NCBI RefSeq assembly: GCF_046299575.1
Contig: NZ_JBKBHX010000006.1
Location: forward strand, 62,001 to 126,000
Length of the DNA stretch: 64,000 nucleotides
Source of the DNA: Thermaurantimonas sp046299575
Lineage (GTDB): Bacteria > Bacteroidota > Bacteroidia > Flavobacteriales > Schleiferiaceae
Direction: 5' to 3'
Under the pieces are notes generated by a model. That model saw only the letters and a program-made list of their open reading frames with translations. It ran no database searches and had not been told where the DNA came from. A program made the position numbers and the translations under genes. Positions within the stretch are counted from its first letter, which is position 1; the number at the start of each line of letters is the position of its first letter. Positions 36,921 through 45,843 of the stretch are shown in pieces.

Positions 36921-38072
36921 TTAATTCAACAATTCGTGGATTGTTTCAGATATGTATTCCAATTCTTCTAATTTCATGAATGGATAAATAGGTAATGAAA
37001 CTGTGCCTAACCATGTTTTTTCTGCATTAGGAAACTGGTCTGGGGTTAAATTGTATTTGCGCTTATAGTAGGTCATTTGATGCAAGGGTTTATAATGTAC
37101 TGAAGTACCAATTCCCCGTTCAGAAAGCAGTTGAATGAATTTATTCCTGTTTATCGGAGCCTTACCATTCAAAACTATGGGAAATAAATGCCATGAGTGA
37201 TCTTCAAAAGGCACATGTGTAATTGGTAAATCTATACAATCAATATCGCTTAGTGATTTATAATAAAATTCAGCCACTTTTTGTCTTTCGGTTCGGAATT
37301 CCTCAGCTCTTTCTAACTGTCCGAGTCCGATTGCAGCAGCAAGATCAGGCAAGTTGTATTTAAAACCTGCATCTATTACATCGTATTCCCACGAGGGTTT
37401 GTCTGAGGTGAATCTATCCCAGATGTCTCTGTTAATGCCGTGTAGCCGCATCACTTTTGCCCTTTTATAAACTTCTTCATCATCAGTCACTAACATACCT
37501 CCTTCACCTGTTGTAATGGTTTTATTAGCATAAAAACTAAAGCAGGTGATCAATCCAAATTGACCAATAAATTTATTTTTATGTTTAGTGGGAAAAGCAT
37601 GTGCGGCATCTTCTATGATTTTTATATTATTTTTATTACAAATTTCGATAATTTCTGTAAGATTTACCGATTGACCACCGAAATGTACTATTATTAAAAA
37701 ACGAACATCGGGATTTTTCTTAATTGCATCTTCTAATATTTCTGAAGTGATAAGATTTGTACCGTACTCAGTATCCAAAAATACGGGGTCTGCTCCTACA
37801 TAGCGAATTACCTCTGCCGTAGAGGTGAATGTCATGGATGGGATAAAAACCTTGTCGCCCTGACCAATACCTAAAGCGTCAACTGCAAGATGCAATGCTG
37901 CTGTACAGGAATTGACAGCGCAAGCATATTTTGCACCTATATACTGGGCAAATTTTTGTTCAAATTCCAATGTTTTTACTGCAGTTGTCAACCATCCACT
38001 GTCTAAAACTTCATTGATGTATTTCCTTTCATTATCACCAATTAATACTTTTGCATATGGGATCTTCATCAT
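36921..38072 (-). CDS. Nucleotide-sugar aminotransferase (DegT/DnrJ/EryC1 family)
   Basis: A 383-residue PLP enzyme of the same superfamily as its neighbour but a different branch. Marks: MTFTSTAEVIRYVGADPVFLD near 83, EDAAHAFPTKHK near 160, and the Schiff-base Lys in YANKTITTGEGGML near 185. It starts directly after the stop of the priming transferase. It could aminate a 4-keto sugar or be the missing 3-aminotransferase partner of WlbA/WlbB; sequence alone does not decide. Glutamate is the usual amino donor. Confidence 0.85.
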   Translation of the reverse strand: MMKIPYAKVLIGDNERKYINEVLDSGWLTTAVKTLEFEQKFAQYIGAKYACAVNSCTAALHLAVDALGIGQGDKVFIPSMTFTSTAEVIRYVGADPVFLDTEYGTNLITSEILEDAIKKNPDVRFLIIVHFGGQSVNLTEIIEICNKNNIKIIEDAAHAFPTKHKNKFIGQFGLITCFSFYANKTITTGEGGMLVTDDEEVYKRAKVMRLHGINRDIWDRFTSDKPSWEYDVIDAGFKYNLPDLAAAIGLGQLERAEEFRTERQKVAEFYYKSLSDIDCIDLPITHVPFEDHSWHLFPIVLNGKAPINRNKFIQLLSERGIGTSVHYKPLHQMTYYKRKYNLTPDQFPNAEKTWLGTVSLPIYPFMKLEELEYISETIHELLN

Positions 38073-38675
38073 TTATTTTTTTAAAAGTTTATACACAGTT
38101 AAGAACAGAATTTTTATATCAGTAATCAAATTATTTTTTATTACATAATCCATGTTAATGGATAATTTTTTAGGGAGAATTTCTTTCTCATACGTCTCTT
38201 TTGGAGATGGTGAATTTTTAAGCAATTCCTCTTCGTTTCTGAATAGAATCGACGCATAATCTGTAATGCCCGGTTTAACGGAAAGCACGACTTTCCATTT
38301 TTCGGGATAAACTTTAGTCCACTCCTCTACCTCAGGCCTTGGTCCCACTAATGACATATCTCCTTTCAATACATTGATCAACTGGGGCAGTTCATCAAGT
38401 TTGTATTTCCGTAAGATTTTTCCTATTTTAGTAACCCGTTTTGTATTTCCAGGTTCAAACAATCCCGATTTTGCATGTTCACTATCGGCCATTGTTCTGA
38501 ATTTCAATAACCGAAATTTTCTGAAATCCTTTCCAATTCTGTCTTGAATAAAAAAAATTTTCCCTTTTGAATCGAGTTTAATCAAAAGGGAAATTAAAAT
38601 CATTGGAATAAAAAAAATCAGGAGCGCTAGGATAGAAACTACAATATCAAAGCTCCTTTTCAGGTATGAATTCAT
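38073..38675 (-). CDS. Priming sugar-1-phosphate transferase (PglC type, module A)
   Basis: A 200-residue monotopic phosphoglycosyl transferase. It has one N-terminal hydrophobic segment (residues 8-32), the catalytic LLKFRTM near 57, the region KLDELPQLINVLKGDMSLVGPRPE near 93-116, and PGITDYASI near 136. It attaches a sugar-1-phosphate to undecaprenyl phosphate, starting repeat-unit assembly in module A. It is as short as PglC, lacking the extra membrane domain of WbaP/WcaJ. It overlaps the GNAT gene by 4 bases (ATGA). A second transferase of this type lies at 62.7 kb. Confidence 0.92.
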   Translation of the reverse strand: MNSYLKRSFDIVVSILALLIFFIPMILISLLIKLDSKGKIFFIQDRIGKDFRKFRLLKFRTMADSEHAKSGLFEPGNTKRVTKIGKILRKYKLDELPQLINVLKGDMSLVGPRPEVEEWTKVYPEKWKVVLSVKPGITDYASILFRNEEELLKNSPSPKETYEKEILPKKLSINMDYVIKNNLITDIKILFLTVYKLLKK

Positions 38676-39325
38676 TCAACTTTTTTGATCATACTCAATG
38701 ATTTACCATGTATAGAATGCTTTTTCCAACCATTTCGTTCATATGCCTTGATTGCTTTGTGGTTGTCGGCAAGGACGGAAAGCTGAAGATTACGGATTCC
38801 GAATTCTTCTACTGCTTTTCTTTCAAATTCTTTTAAAAGTAAAGAGCCATAACCCTTGCCCTGATATTTTGGATCTACACCTATAACAACTAAACCAACC
38901 TGAGGTTCCCGTGCCATTTTTTCTTTTTGTTCTGGTGAGAAATGTACTCGCCTTCGCAGGCCGAGTTTCATAAGAATATTTTTCCAGAGCAGGGGCCATT
39001 TTGCTCTGACTTCAGGGTGAAACAATACCCAGGGATGTGTAAGAAAAGCCCATATTGCTGCGGTGAATGTATGTTGTGCCATACCACTTGCTGACCCAGT
39101 TCCAAGAGTTCCATCACTAACGATCCCACCACAATACCCGGCGCATTGACCATGCTCATCCTCAATGTGAAATATAAAAGTCTTATCTGAAGAGAGATAC
39201 CAGGAAAGCATCTTTGCCACATATCGCTGACCCAGGGCAGTAGACAATGAATGTGGAAAGGCAGCCGCATGGCAACGGGCGAGGGAGGGAAGGTGGGAGG
39301 GGAGGGTGGTGCGTAGCATGGCCAT
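38672..39325 (-). CDS. GNAT-family N-acetyltransferase
   Basis: A 217-residue acetyltransferase. The acetyl-CoA site is visible as VVIGVDPKYQGKGYGSLLLKEFE near residues 147-169, followed by LSVLADNHKAIKAYERNGW. The N-terminus (LPSHLPSLARCHAAAFPHS) is typical of the group. The longest reading starts at 39361, inside the DUF5615 gene, but the ATG at 39325 follows that gene's stop by one base and is preferred. Coupled to the PglC-like gene, it probably acetylates an amino sugar. Higher G+C than module A. Confidence 0.82.
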   Translation of the reverse strand: MAMLRTTLPSHLPSLARCHAAAFPHSLSTALGQRYVAKMLSWYLSSDKTFIFHIEDEHGQCAGYCGGIVSDGTLGTGSASGMAQHTFTAAIWAFLTHPWVLFHPEVRAKWPLLWKNILMKLGLRRRVHFSPEQKEKMAREPQVGLVVIGVDPKYQGKGYGSLLLKEFERKAVEEFGIRNLQLSVLADNHKAIKAYERNGWKKHSIHGKSLSMIKKVE

Positions 39326-39326
39326 C

Positions 39327-39662
39327 TTAGAATATTTCCAACACCCCATCTGCGGGAGCATTACAAAAGATTTCTATGTCGTGGTAACAAGAGATAAGCA
39401 ATGCTGCTACTTCATTTGTTGAAAGATTTCCCTTTCGCAATAAGATTACCTTAGGAGGAAATCCCTTTAGGAGGGAAAAGTTCAGAAAATCTTCGTCGTT
39501 TGTAACAATCACAAAATCATTATGTAAGGCCCAACTCCAAATTTCCTCATCCTTTGCCGGCATTGGAAGCCCGCTATCATTTACATGAAGAACATTTGGG
39601 ACTACACCTGCCAGTTTTTTGACCAGTCGCCAGGAAATATTCGCATCCAGCAAGAGTTTCAT
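39327..39662 (-). CDS. DUF5615 PIN-like toxin candidate
   Basis: A 111-residue protein of the DUF5615 PIN-like family. MKLLLDANISWRLV at the start supplies the first conserved Asp, KDEEIWSWA near 38 the acidic centre, and VIVTNDEDF near 51 the second Asp pair, as in VapC-like nucleases. It overlaps the preceding DUF433 gene by 4 bases (ATGA), the usual antitoxin-toxin arrangement. Why it lies inside a polysaccharide locus is unclear; it may be a cargo pair stabilising the region or debris of a transfer event. Confidence 0.85.
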   Translation of the reverse strand: MKLLLDANISWRLVKKLAGVVPNVLHVNDSGLPMPAKDEEIWSWALHNDFVIVTNDEDFLNFSLLKGFPPKVILLRKGNLSTNEVAALLISCYHDIEIFCNAPADGVLEIF

Positions 39663-39889
39663 GGAGTAGTCAATATTTTGACACTTTCCTCCCGCTCAGC
39701 GGCAAAAGCAAGAGCAGCACGAATATGCTCTGTATTTAATTCCGGGAAATCCTCTACGATTTCTTCGTACGTCATGCCGGAAGATAGCCACCCCAAAATA
39801 TCGCCTACGGTTATTCTGGTGCCTTTAATACAAGGCTTGCCAAAGCGAATGTCTGGGTGAATGCTAATAAACTCAATATATTTTTTCAT
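39659..39889 (-). CDS. DUF433 antitoxin candidate
   Basis: A 76-residue protein matching DUF433: ISIHPDIRFGKPCIKGTRI at residues 8-26 and TVGDILGWLSSGMTYEEIVEDFPEL near 28-52. DUF433 proteins carry a helix-turn-helix-like domain and usually precede DUF5615 as antitoxin and autorepressor. The ATG at 39889 lies 6 bases after the stop of the nucleotidyltransferase gene, so the three genes look like one transcript. Confidence 0.88.
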   Translation of the reverse strand: MKKYIEFISIHPDIRFGKPCIKGTRITVGDILGWLSSGMTYEEIVEDFPELNTEHIRAALAFAAEREESVKILTTP

Positions 39890-39895
39890 GGATTA

Positions 39896-40246
39896 CTATG
39901 TTTTCTTGTATCCTGTTTTGTTGTTAAATTCCTCGGTAATAGTGATAAGGTCTTTTTCGATATAATTATTCAGCCGTGGATTTTTCAGGCTATTCTCCGT
40001 GACCAAGTCAATCGGAATGCCCAGCTCATCAGAAAGCTCCTGCTCAATTTGAACCAGTTTGAGAAGACTTATCCGATCCTTGAACTGTATGAGAATATCC
40101 AGGTCGCTATCTTGCCTGTTCTCTCCCCTCGCATAAGAACCAAATACACTGATCCTGGCAGGCAGATACGGGAGGAGCAGTTGCAATAGCCTTGTTTGTA
40201 AAGCTTTATCCATGACCTTTTGCTTTAGTCCGGCTAATTTAGCCAT
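39896..40246 (-). CDS. MNT-type nucleotidyltransferase (MntA-like), orphan
   Basis: A 116-residue minimal nucleotidyltransferase with the pol-beta core FGSYARGENRQDSDLDILI near residues 35-53 (GS motif and catalytic Asp-x-Asp). MntA proteins are antitoxins that adenylylate a HEPN (HepT) partner. No HEPN gene is next to it: upstream is a glycosyltransferase and downstream the DUF433/DUF5615 pair. It may have lost its partner or work with one elsewhere. Confidence 0.85.
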   Translation of the reverse strand: MAKLAGLKQKVMDKALQTRLLQLLLPYLPARISVFGSYARGENRQDSDLDILIQFKDRISLLKLVQIEQELSDELGIPIDLVTENSLKNPRLNNYIEKDLITITEEFNNKTGYKKT

Positions 40247-40261
40247 CTTTTTATGAACAAT

Positions 40262-40322
40262 TGCGGAGATGGGTAAGTTCCGTGGCAGCGGGCAAGGGCG
40301 GGGAGATGGAAGAATGCAGTAT
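40262..40322 (-). pseudogene. Possible 5' remnant of an acetyltransferase gene
   Basis: In one minus-strand frame just after the glycosyltransferase stop, the sequence reads TAFFHLPALARCHGTYPSPQL, close to TLPSHLPSLARCHAAAFPHSL at the start of the GNAT gene 1 kb away. No start codon or continuation is present. It fits a fragment left when the nucleotidyltransferase/DUF433/DUF5615 block entered beside an acetyltransferase gene. The match is short and C-rich, so chance is possible. Confidence 0.35.
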
Positions 40323-40325
40323 TTA

Positions 40326-41273
40326 TTATTTTTTCCATAGTTTAGATAATCCTAACAGAAAACCAGTACCATACGCGATGTGTAGGACAGGGAAAACCGG
40401 GATCATGCGTAGACGAACAGAAAAGGGTGCTTTTGTTTTAAAACTAAAATAAACTGAAAGAATTATATAAAGAGCTAAGGGTAATAGCCAATAAGGGAAA
40501 TAAAATGTAAATGGCAAGCTTAGAAGGTATAGAACGAAAAGAGAGGGAATCAGGTGTCGCAATCTCATCCCAGTTTTAACTTTCTTTAGAACCAGTGGTT
40601 TATAAAACCCATATTGAAAATACTGGGAAAACAGTTTTTTAAGGGAATCTCTTACATAATAAATTACTTCTAGTTCTGGTATCATTAAAATGCGGAAACC
40701 GGCTCGATTTATTCGGTAGTGAAACTCATCGTCCTGATTGCGTATTAATACTTCATCAAGTAGCCCACAGGTTTCAAAAACCTTGCGATCATAAACAGCA
40801 AAAGCTACACTGTCCACATACATTCGTTTGCGTTTAGTGCGGAAGGGTGTATCGCCTACGCCAAATCGGGAACTCATAGCTTGAGCTATCGCCTTGCCCA
40901 TCAGCGTCTTGCCTTGTTGAGAGAGAAAGCCCCCAGCGACATCGCACTCTCCCGATTCAATGGCATGGATGCAAGTAGAAAAATATTGAGGAGGATATTC
41001 GGCATGGGCACCGACGAGGGATATGTATTGCCCCGATGCTACCTTGTAGGCTTTGTTGAAGCCGTGACTGACGTAGCGGGCGGGATTATGAATTAAATGA
41101 AGATTTTTATGTTTTTTTTTTAATTCAACTATTTGTTCTACAGTACCATCAGTTGATCCACCATCTACAATTATAATTTCTTTATCCGCAAAATCATTAT
41201 TTTTAATTGAGTTGATTAACTTTTCTGTAAATGATTTTTCATTAAGTGTTGGTATAACAATGGTTAATTTCAT
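40326..41273 (-). CDS. Glycosyltransferase family 2 (ExoA-like)
   Basis: A 315-residue GT-A glycosyltransferase. Marks: LTIVIPTLNEKSFTEKLI at the start, VDGGSTDGT near 36, LVGAHAEYPP near 87 in the DxD position, and the acceptor-site RNQDDEFHYRINRAG near 176. Two or three C-terminal hydrophobic helices (about 240-305) anchor it in the membrane, as in ExoA-type enzymes. It ends just before the junction region; the 170-base gap before it (41274-41443) is A+T-rich and empty. Confidence 0.88.
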   Translation of the reverse strand: MKLTIVIPTLNEKSFTEKLINSIKNNDFADKEIIIVDGGSTDGTVEQIVELKKKHKNLHLIHNPARYVSHGFNKAYKVASGQYISLVGAHAEYPPQYFSTCIHAIESGECDVAGGFLSQQGKTLMGKAIAQAMSSRFGVGDTPFRTKRKRMYVDSVAFAVYDRKVFETCGLLDEVLIRNQDDEFHYRINRAGFRILMIPELEVIYYVRDSLKKLFSQYFQYGFYKPLVLKKVKTGMRLRHLIPSLFVLYLLSLPFTFYFPYWLLPLALYIILSVYFSFKTKAPFSVRLRMIPVFPVLHIAYGTGFLLGLSKLWKK

Positions 41274-41443
41274 TAAAAAATAAAGTTTAGTAATTAGACT
41301 TATTCTTCAATAAAGATTTTTCTAATTTGAAAAATTTTAAATTTTATTATTAAGATAAATTCACATATAAATCATATTAAGAAAATATAAAATTTCAATA
41401 AGCAGTTTTGTTGTAATTAAAGATTTATAAAAGAATAGTACTT

Positions 41444-42841
41444 TTATAGTGATTTCAATCTTGAAATTACAGCCTGAAACTTTCCGTTAGTATTTTTAGG
41501 GATTTCATCCATATAATAAAAATCAACATCCACCTCACCTAATTGACTTTTTAGGCGCTTAATTATTACCTGCTCGCTTGATGACTTATATGTTGAATCT
41601 ACAACCAAATTTATTGTGAATTTATTGATTTTTTCCTGGATAATTTGTGCCGCGACAAGTCCCGAAATATCCACATATAGACTGTGAAATCGAACCATTT
41701 GCCGGCCATCTGGACCAACTATTTTATCCTCAACCCTTCCATTAATTTCTTTTATAACAGGCATATTTCTACCGCATTGGGATTTTTGGTTATTTGAAAG
41801 TGTAACTGTATCTCCAATGCGATAACGAATCAGTGGTTGATCATAATTTAAGAGGCCAGTGGATATGATTTCACCTGTTTCCCCTGGTTTTACAGGTTCC
41901 CCATATTCATTAATAATTTCCATTATGCCTACATCAGGACTTACAAGCAATTCTCCAAAGGACGTTTCAGAAATCAAGCCACATGCCTCTACACCACTGT
42001 AACCATCATACACCTTGCAGCCATATACTTGGCTCAAGGTTTTTCTCATTTCGTTGGTCAATTTTTCGCTTGAGGTAATAACTGCTAATAATTCTGGTGC
42101 TTTAAGAGACTGCTCCGATATCATATTGGCTAAGAAAAAATTACTCATTGCATAGCCAGTCATGTATTTTACTTTATGCTTGTAAATCGCATCTAAATAA
42201 AAAATTACATTTTTTGGTGCTAAATGGTAAGCTGAGAAATAAACTTGTTTCTCAACCCAGTTATATCTATGAAATGGAGGTTTTGCATCAGCCTTAGGAA
42301 GAACACGTCTGCCACCGATCATTCCTCTAGAATGAAATCTGTCTACTCCAGCCCAATGCCTAATACGAGCTTCATAAGCAGCACTCCAGCGTTGATGGAA
42401 GGGAAGTGAAAAGAGAATCCTCGTAGGCGTCCCTGTACTCCCACTGCTGCTAAAAAACTGACCACCTTTTTCTCTTTTTGATGATAGCAAAGTAGTTGTC
42501 CCATATCGTCGAAGGTCCTCTTTGGTAAGAAATGGTAATTTGGATAAGTCTTCTAGTTCAAAACGCTCAAACTGGCTTTTTGTAAATCCCAATGCACTGT
42601 ATCGCTCCCGATAAAGTGGCACTGTTTCAAAAGCGTGCACCAGAAGTTTGCGCAATTCTACTGTCTGGTAATCCCTCCACTGTTGTACAGTAAAATTTTC
42701 CCGCTCTTTGAATTTTCTTAACTCCTGATGAAAAATACCTCCAAATCTTCGTTTGTGCCAGTAATAACCATATGCAGTAATAGCCAGGTTTTGAGCGAAA
42801 ACAGGAAGGTTTGGGTAGATTTTATCCTGAAATAATGCCAT
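41444..42841 (-). CDS. CapK/phenylacetate-CoA ligase-like adenylate-forming protein
   Basis: A 465-residue member of the ANL-type adenylating superfamily in the CapK branch. It has the ATP loop FSSSGSTGTPTRIL near residue 129, YDGYSGVEACGLIS near 275, LIRYRIGDTV near 335 and GRVEDKIVGPDGR near 370. These proteins recur in capsule and EPS loci with uncertain substrate; activating an acyl or amino-acid substituent for the glycan is plausible. It lies 15 bases downstream of asparagine synthase copy 3, a linkage that hints at shared work on a carboxylate. Confidence 0.85.
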   Translation of the reverse strand: MALFQDKIYPNLPVFAQNLAITAYGYYWHKRRFGGIFHQELRKFKERENFTVQQWRDYQTVELRKLLVHAFETVPLYRERYSALGFTKSQFERFELEDLSKLPFLTKEDLRRYGTTTLLSSKREKGGQFFSSSGSTGTPTRILFSLPFHQRWSAAYEARIRHWAGVDRFHSRGMIGGRRVLPKADAKPPFHRYNWVEKQVYFSAYHLAPKNVIFYLDAIYKHKVKYMTGYAMSNFFLANMISEQSLKAPELLAVITSSEKLTNEMRKTLSQVYGCKVYDGYSGVEACGLISETSFGELLVSPDVGIMEIINEYGEPVKPGETGEIISTGLLNYDQPLIRYRIGDTVTLSNNQKSQCGRNMPVIKEINGRVEDKIVGPDGRQMVRFHSLYVDISGLVAAQIIQEKINKFTINLVVDSTYKSSSEQVIIKRLKSQLGEVDVDFYYMDEIPKNTNGKFQAVISRLKSL

Positions 42842-42856
42842 TCAAGCACTTATTAT

Positions 42857-44716
42857 TTAATATTGAAACTCCTTAATTCGCTTGAAGTAAGTTTCATACC
42901 ATATATAAATTATAAAAAACTGATTTATTATAGTTCCAAATAATTCTGGATTTTGGTAAAAATTGGCAATTAGTTTTTCTACATTAAATGATTTAAAAAT
43001 TCCATATTTAAATACTTCACTATTTTTCATTTCTGACATTCTTTCAGAAAAGACTTTATTTTTTAATAAATATGTTGTCCATGGTACACTCAATCCGATT
43101 TTTCTATGATTAACAATTTCAGGAGGCAGAAATTTTTTCATGGATTGAAGCAAGATAAATTTACCTTTTTTTCCTTTATCAAACCAACTTACAGGTAATG
43201 TAGCTAAACCTTCAACCAGCCTGTAGTCCAGAAATGGTTCTCTACATTCAATTCCAGCTCCCATTGTCGAACGATCATTGCGATCGAGAAGGGAACAGAG
43301 ATATGTATGTTGATCCAGATATAGCAGTTGGCGTAGCGGCTGACCAGGATATAAATCTTCTGCTTCTTTTAATATTGTTGATCTATATTCGATTGAAGGC
43401 TCCAGATTCTTTATTCCCAACTCATAAAAATCTTCAGGAAAGAGATTAGACGCATTTAAGAGTAGCTTATCTCGATTATTCCTTATTCTTAAGTAACGCT
43501 GTAATTTAATGCTGCGTAGGTTTTTTTTAAGACCATTATAAAGTGGTAATGTAACCTTAAGCAAGGAGAAAAAAGGTTTATACCGCCATACACGATAGCG
43601 TACGTAGCCAGCCATAAGTTCATCCGATCCCTCGCCAGACAGTAATACACTGACATGTTTTTTTGCAAGGCGTGAAATCGCAAGTAAGTGAGGATCATTA
43701 TTGTGAATGAGTGGTTCATCATGATACCAGGACGAATCTTCAAGCGTTTTCAATAAATTTTCGTCCTCAAGGCGAGTAGAGAAAAAAGGATACCCTAAAA
43801 TTTCCGAAAAACTCCTGGCCAATGCAGATTCGTCATGAATTTTGTCATCAAAGCCAATATTAAAACAACTTACTTTAAAATTTTGCCGATAAAGCGAAGC
43901 AAGAACGCTACTGGAATCGAGTCCTCCACTTAATAAAACACCAACTGGAACATCGCTTACCATTCTATACCTTACCGAATCCTGAAAGGTATTGTCAAAC
44001 CATTCAAGAGGATTCTTTATGGTTTCATGCTGTCGCACGCGTTCTGAAAGATTCCACCAACGAGTAAATGAAATCTTTCCATCTTTGCATGTAACAAAAT
44101 GACCCGGAAGTAGTCGATTTACACCCTTAAATATTGTACTTTCGCCGGCTACGTATCGATATATAAGGTGTTCATCCCACTTCTTTTCATCGATTTCGAG
44201 TGGAACTCCAGCGGCAAAAAGCGCTTTTGGCTCAGAAGCAAAATATAAACTATTTTCAAAAATCGTATAGTAGAGTGGCTTTACCCCCATGCGGTCACGG
44301 CAAAGAATTAATTTCTGTTCTAACTTATCCCAAACGGCAAATGCAAACATGCCGTTCAGTCTATGAAGTACATTTGGACCATATTCAATAATGAGATACA
44401 ACAACACCTCCGTATCTGTAGAGGAATAAAGGTTATAACCTTTATTTATCAACTCCTTCCTAAATTCCGTAAAGTTGTAGATTTCACCGTTGTAAACGAT
44501 GGTAAAACGCCCATCTGCTGAGTGAAAAGGCTGATGCCCTCTTTCAGATAAATCTAAAATAGATAGACGACGGTGAGCAAATCCAATATTCGAATCGTGC
44601 TATATGCCGGAATCATCAGGTCCCCTGTGTGCAATACTGCGTTCCATTATATGAAGCAGCATAGGGTTAATGATTTTATCTATATCAAAATGAAATATTC
44701 CGGCAATTCCGCACAT
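42857..44716 (-). pseudogene. asnB: Asparagine synthase, copy 3, interrupted by an in-frame TAG
   Basis: From the ATG at 44716 the frame begins MCGIAGIFHFDID with Cys2, continues to HRGPDDSGI, and meets a TAG at 44600-44602 (codon 39). It then reads on in frame with HDSNIGFAHRRLSILDLSE, VYNGEIYNF and the whole synthase domain, including SGGLDSS. A Trp or Tyr codon is expected at the stop; TGG to TAG is one base change. Any restart at 44452 would lack Cys2 and the glutaminase active site, leaving at most ammonia-dependent activity. It lies 10 bases downstream of a GT4 gene that itself has no usual start codon. Real mutation or base-call error cannot be told apart here. Confidence 0.85.
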
Positions 44717-44726
44717 AATAAATCTA

Positions 44727-45797
44727 TTATTTTTTTATACCTTGTAATACATTAGATTTTACATCCATTCCTAAATCCATTAACAGAGCCAACCATTTTT
44801 CACTAACAACGTCTTCATCGTATTTTTTTACCAAATCCTTACCCCGTTTGACCATTTGAATTCCCAAATCTGGATTATTAATAATTCTTTCAACAGCTTC
44901 GGCCATTGCTTTTGAGTCTTCTGATGGAACTAAAAGTGCCTCATCATTTTGAATCAAATATGGAATACCTCCGACATTGGTAGTAACAATAGGTAGGCCA
45001 AGTGCCATCATTTCGAGCAACGATACAGGCAAATTATCTATTCTGTTTGTGCATATATAAATGTCACATATTCTGGCAAAATGATTTTTCCCATGAATAT
45101 TCAAAAAACCCGGAAATATCACATTATTTTCTAAACCCATCTCTGTGACCATTTCTTTGGTTTTTTTAAAATAACCGAGGTCAGATCCAGCCATATAAAG
45201 TTTGATTTCGGGATAAGTATTTTTTAAAAGTTTTATTGTCTCAAGAGCCATCTCCGGGTTATAAATAGGATGAAACGACCTCATCCACAATAGATTTGGA
45301 AAAAATTGTGATTTTTTATTAAAATTATAGTTCTTTAAAGGCAACGTATTTTCAACCAAAATCATATTAAGATTGAGGCTTGTCAAATTATTTATCAGAT
45401 AAGCTGACGGACAAGTAATTATGGTACCTCGTTTCAATACACGATAGTACCATTTAGGTTTTAATTTTACCTTGTCAGGTAATGCCCCGCCATGTAGCGT
45501 AAAGATGATTGTTTTACCCAGTAACTTTGCTAAAAAACTAGCAAAATCTTCAAGAATTAGCGCAAGTCCCCCATAAAACTGAACATTAACAATTTGGTAT
45601 TTTTTTCGATGTCTTATAAGTGCAAATAATGTATCTATAAGTCGAGGGATTCTTGAAATATATCTTGAGTAGGCTAATACATGAACACCTCTCTTTTCAA
45701 GAATTCTTTTAAGCTCTTCAGCCTGAGAAGTTGATTTTTTACTTTCTGGTCCAAAGAAATTACCAACTATGAAAATTGTATTTTTTTTATTCTTCAG
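44727..45797 (-). CDS. Glycosyltransferase family 4 lacking a canonical start codon
   Basis: The open frame from 45797 encodes a full-length GT4 of about 356 residues: KNKKNTIFIVGNFFGPES, an N-terminal domain with VNVQFYGG and FTLHGGALPDKVK, then NLLWMRSFHPIYNPEMAL and LPVSLLEMMALGLPIVTTNVGG in the C-terminal domain. An upstream stop closes the frame at about 45809. No in-frame ATG, GTG or TTG exists until a TTG at 45437, which would delete the first 120 residues. The expected start position (45797) is CTG before AAG AAT AAA. Either CTG is used, or an ATG was lost. Sugar unknown. Confidence 0.75.
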   Translation of the reverse strand: MKNKKNTIFIVGNFFGPESKKSTSQAEELKRILEKRGVHVLAYSRYISRIPRLIDTLFALIRHRKKYQIVNVQFYGGLALILEDFASFLAKLLGKTIIFTLHGGALPDKVKLKPKWYYRVLKRGTIITCPSAYLINNLTSLNLNMILVENTLPLKNYNFNKKSQFFPNLLWMRSFHPIYNPEMALETIKLLKNTYPEIKLYMAGSDLGYFKKTKEMVTEMGLENNVIFPGFLNIHGKNHFARICDIYICTNRIDNLPVSLLEMMALGLPIVTTNVGGIPYLIQNDEALLVPSEDSKAMAEAVERIINNPDLGIQMVKRGKDLVKKYDEDVVSEKWLALLMDLGMDVKSNVLQGIKK

Positions 45798-45843
45798 TTT
45801 TTTACAAATTTATTTTAACGATATTGTTTGTAAGAATACTTAT

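Noticed and set aside
38672..40322. Insertion sequence at the module joint
   Set aside because: No transposase, terminal inverted repeats or target-site duplication could be seen.
44600..44602. Pyrrolysine or programmed readthrough at the TAG in asparagine synthase
   Set aside because: The position normally holds an aromatic residue of no catalytic need; a point mutation or base error is simpler.
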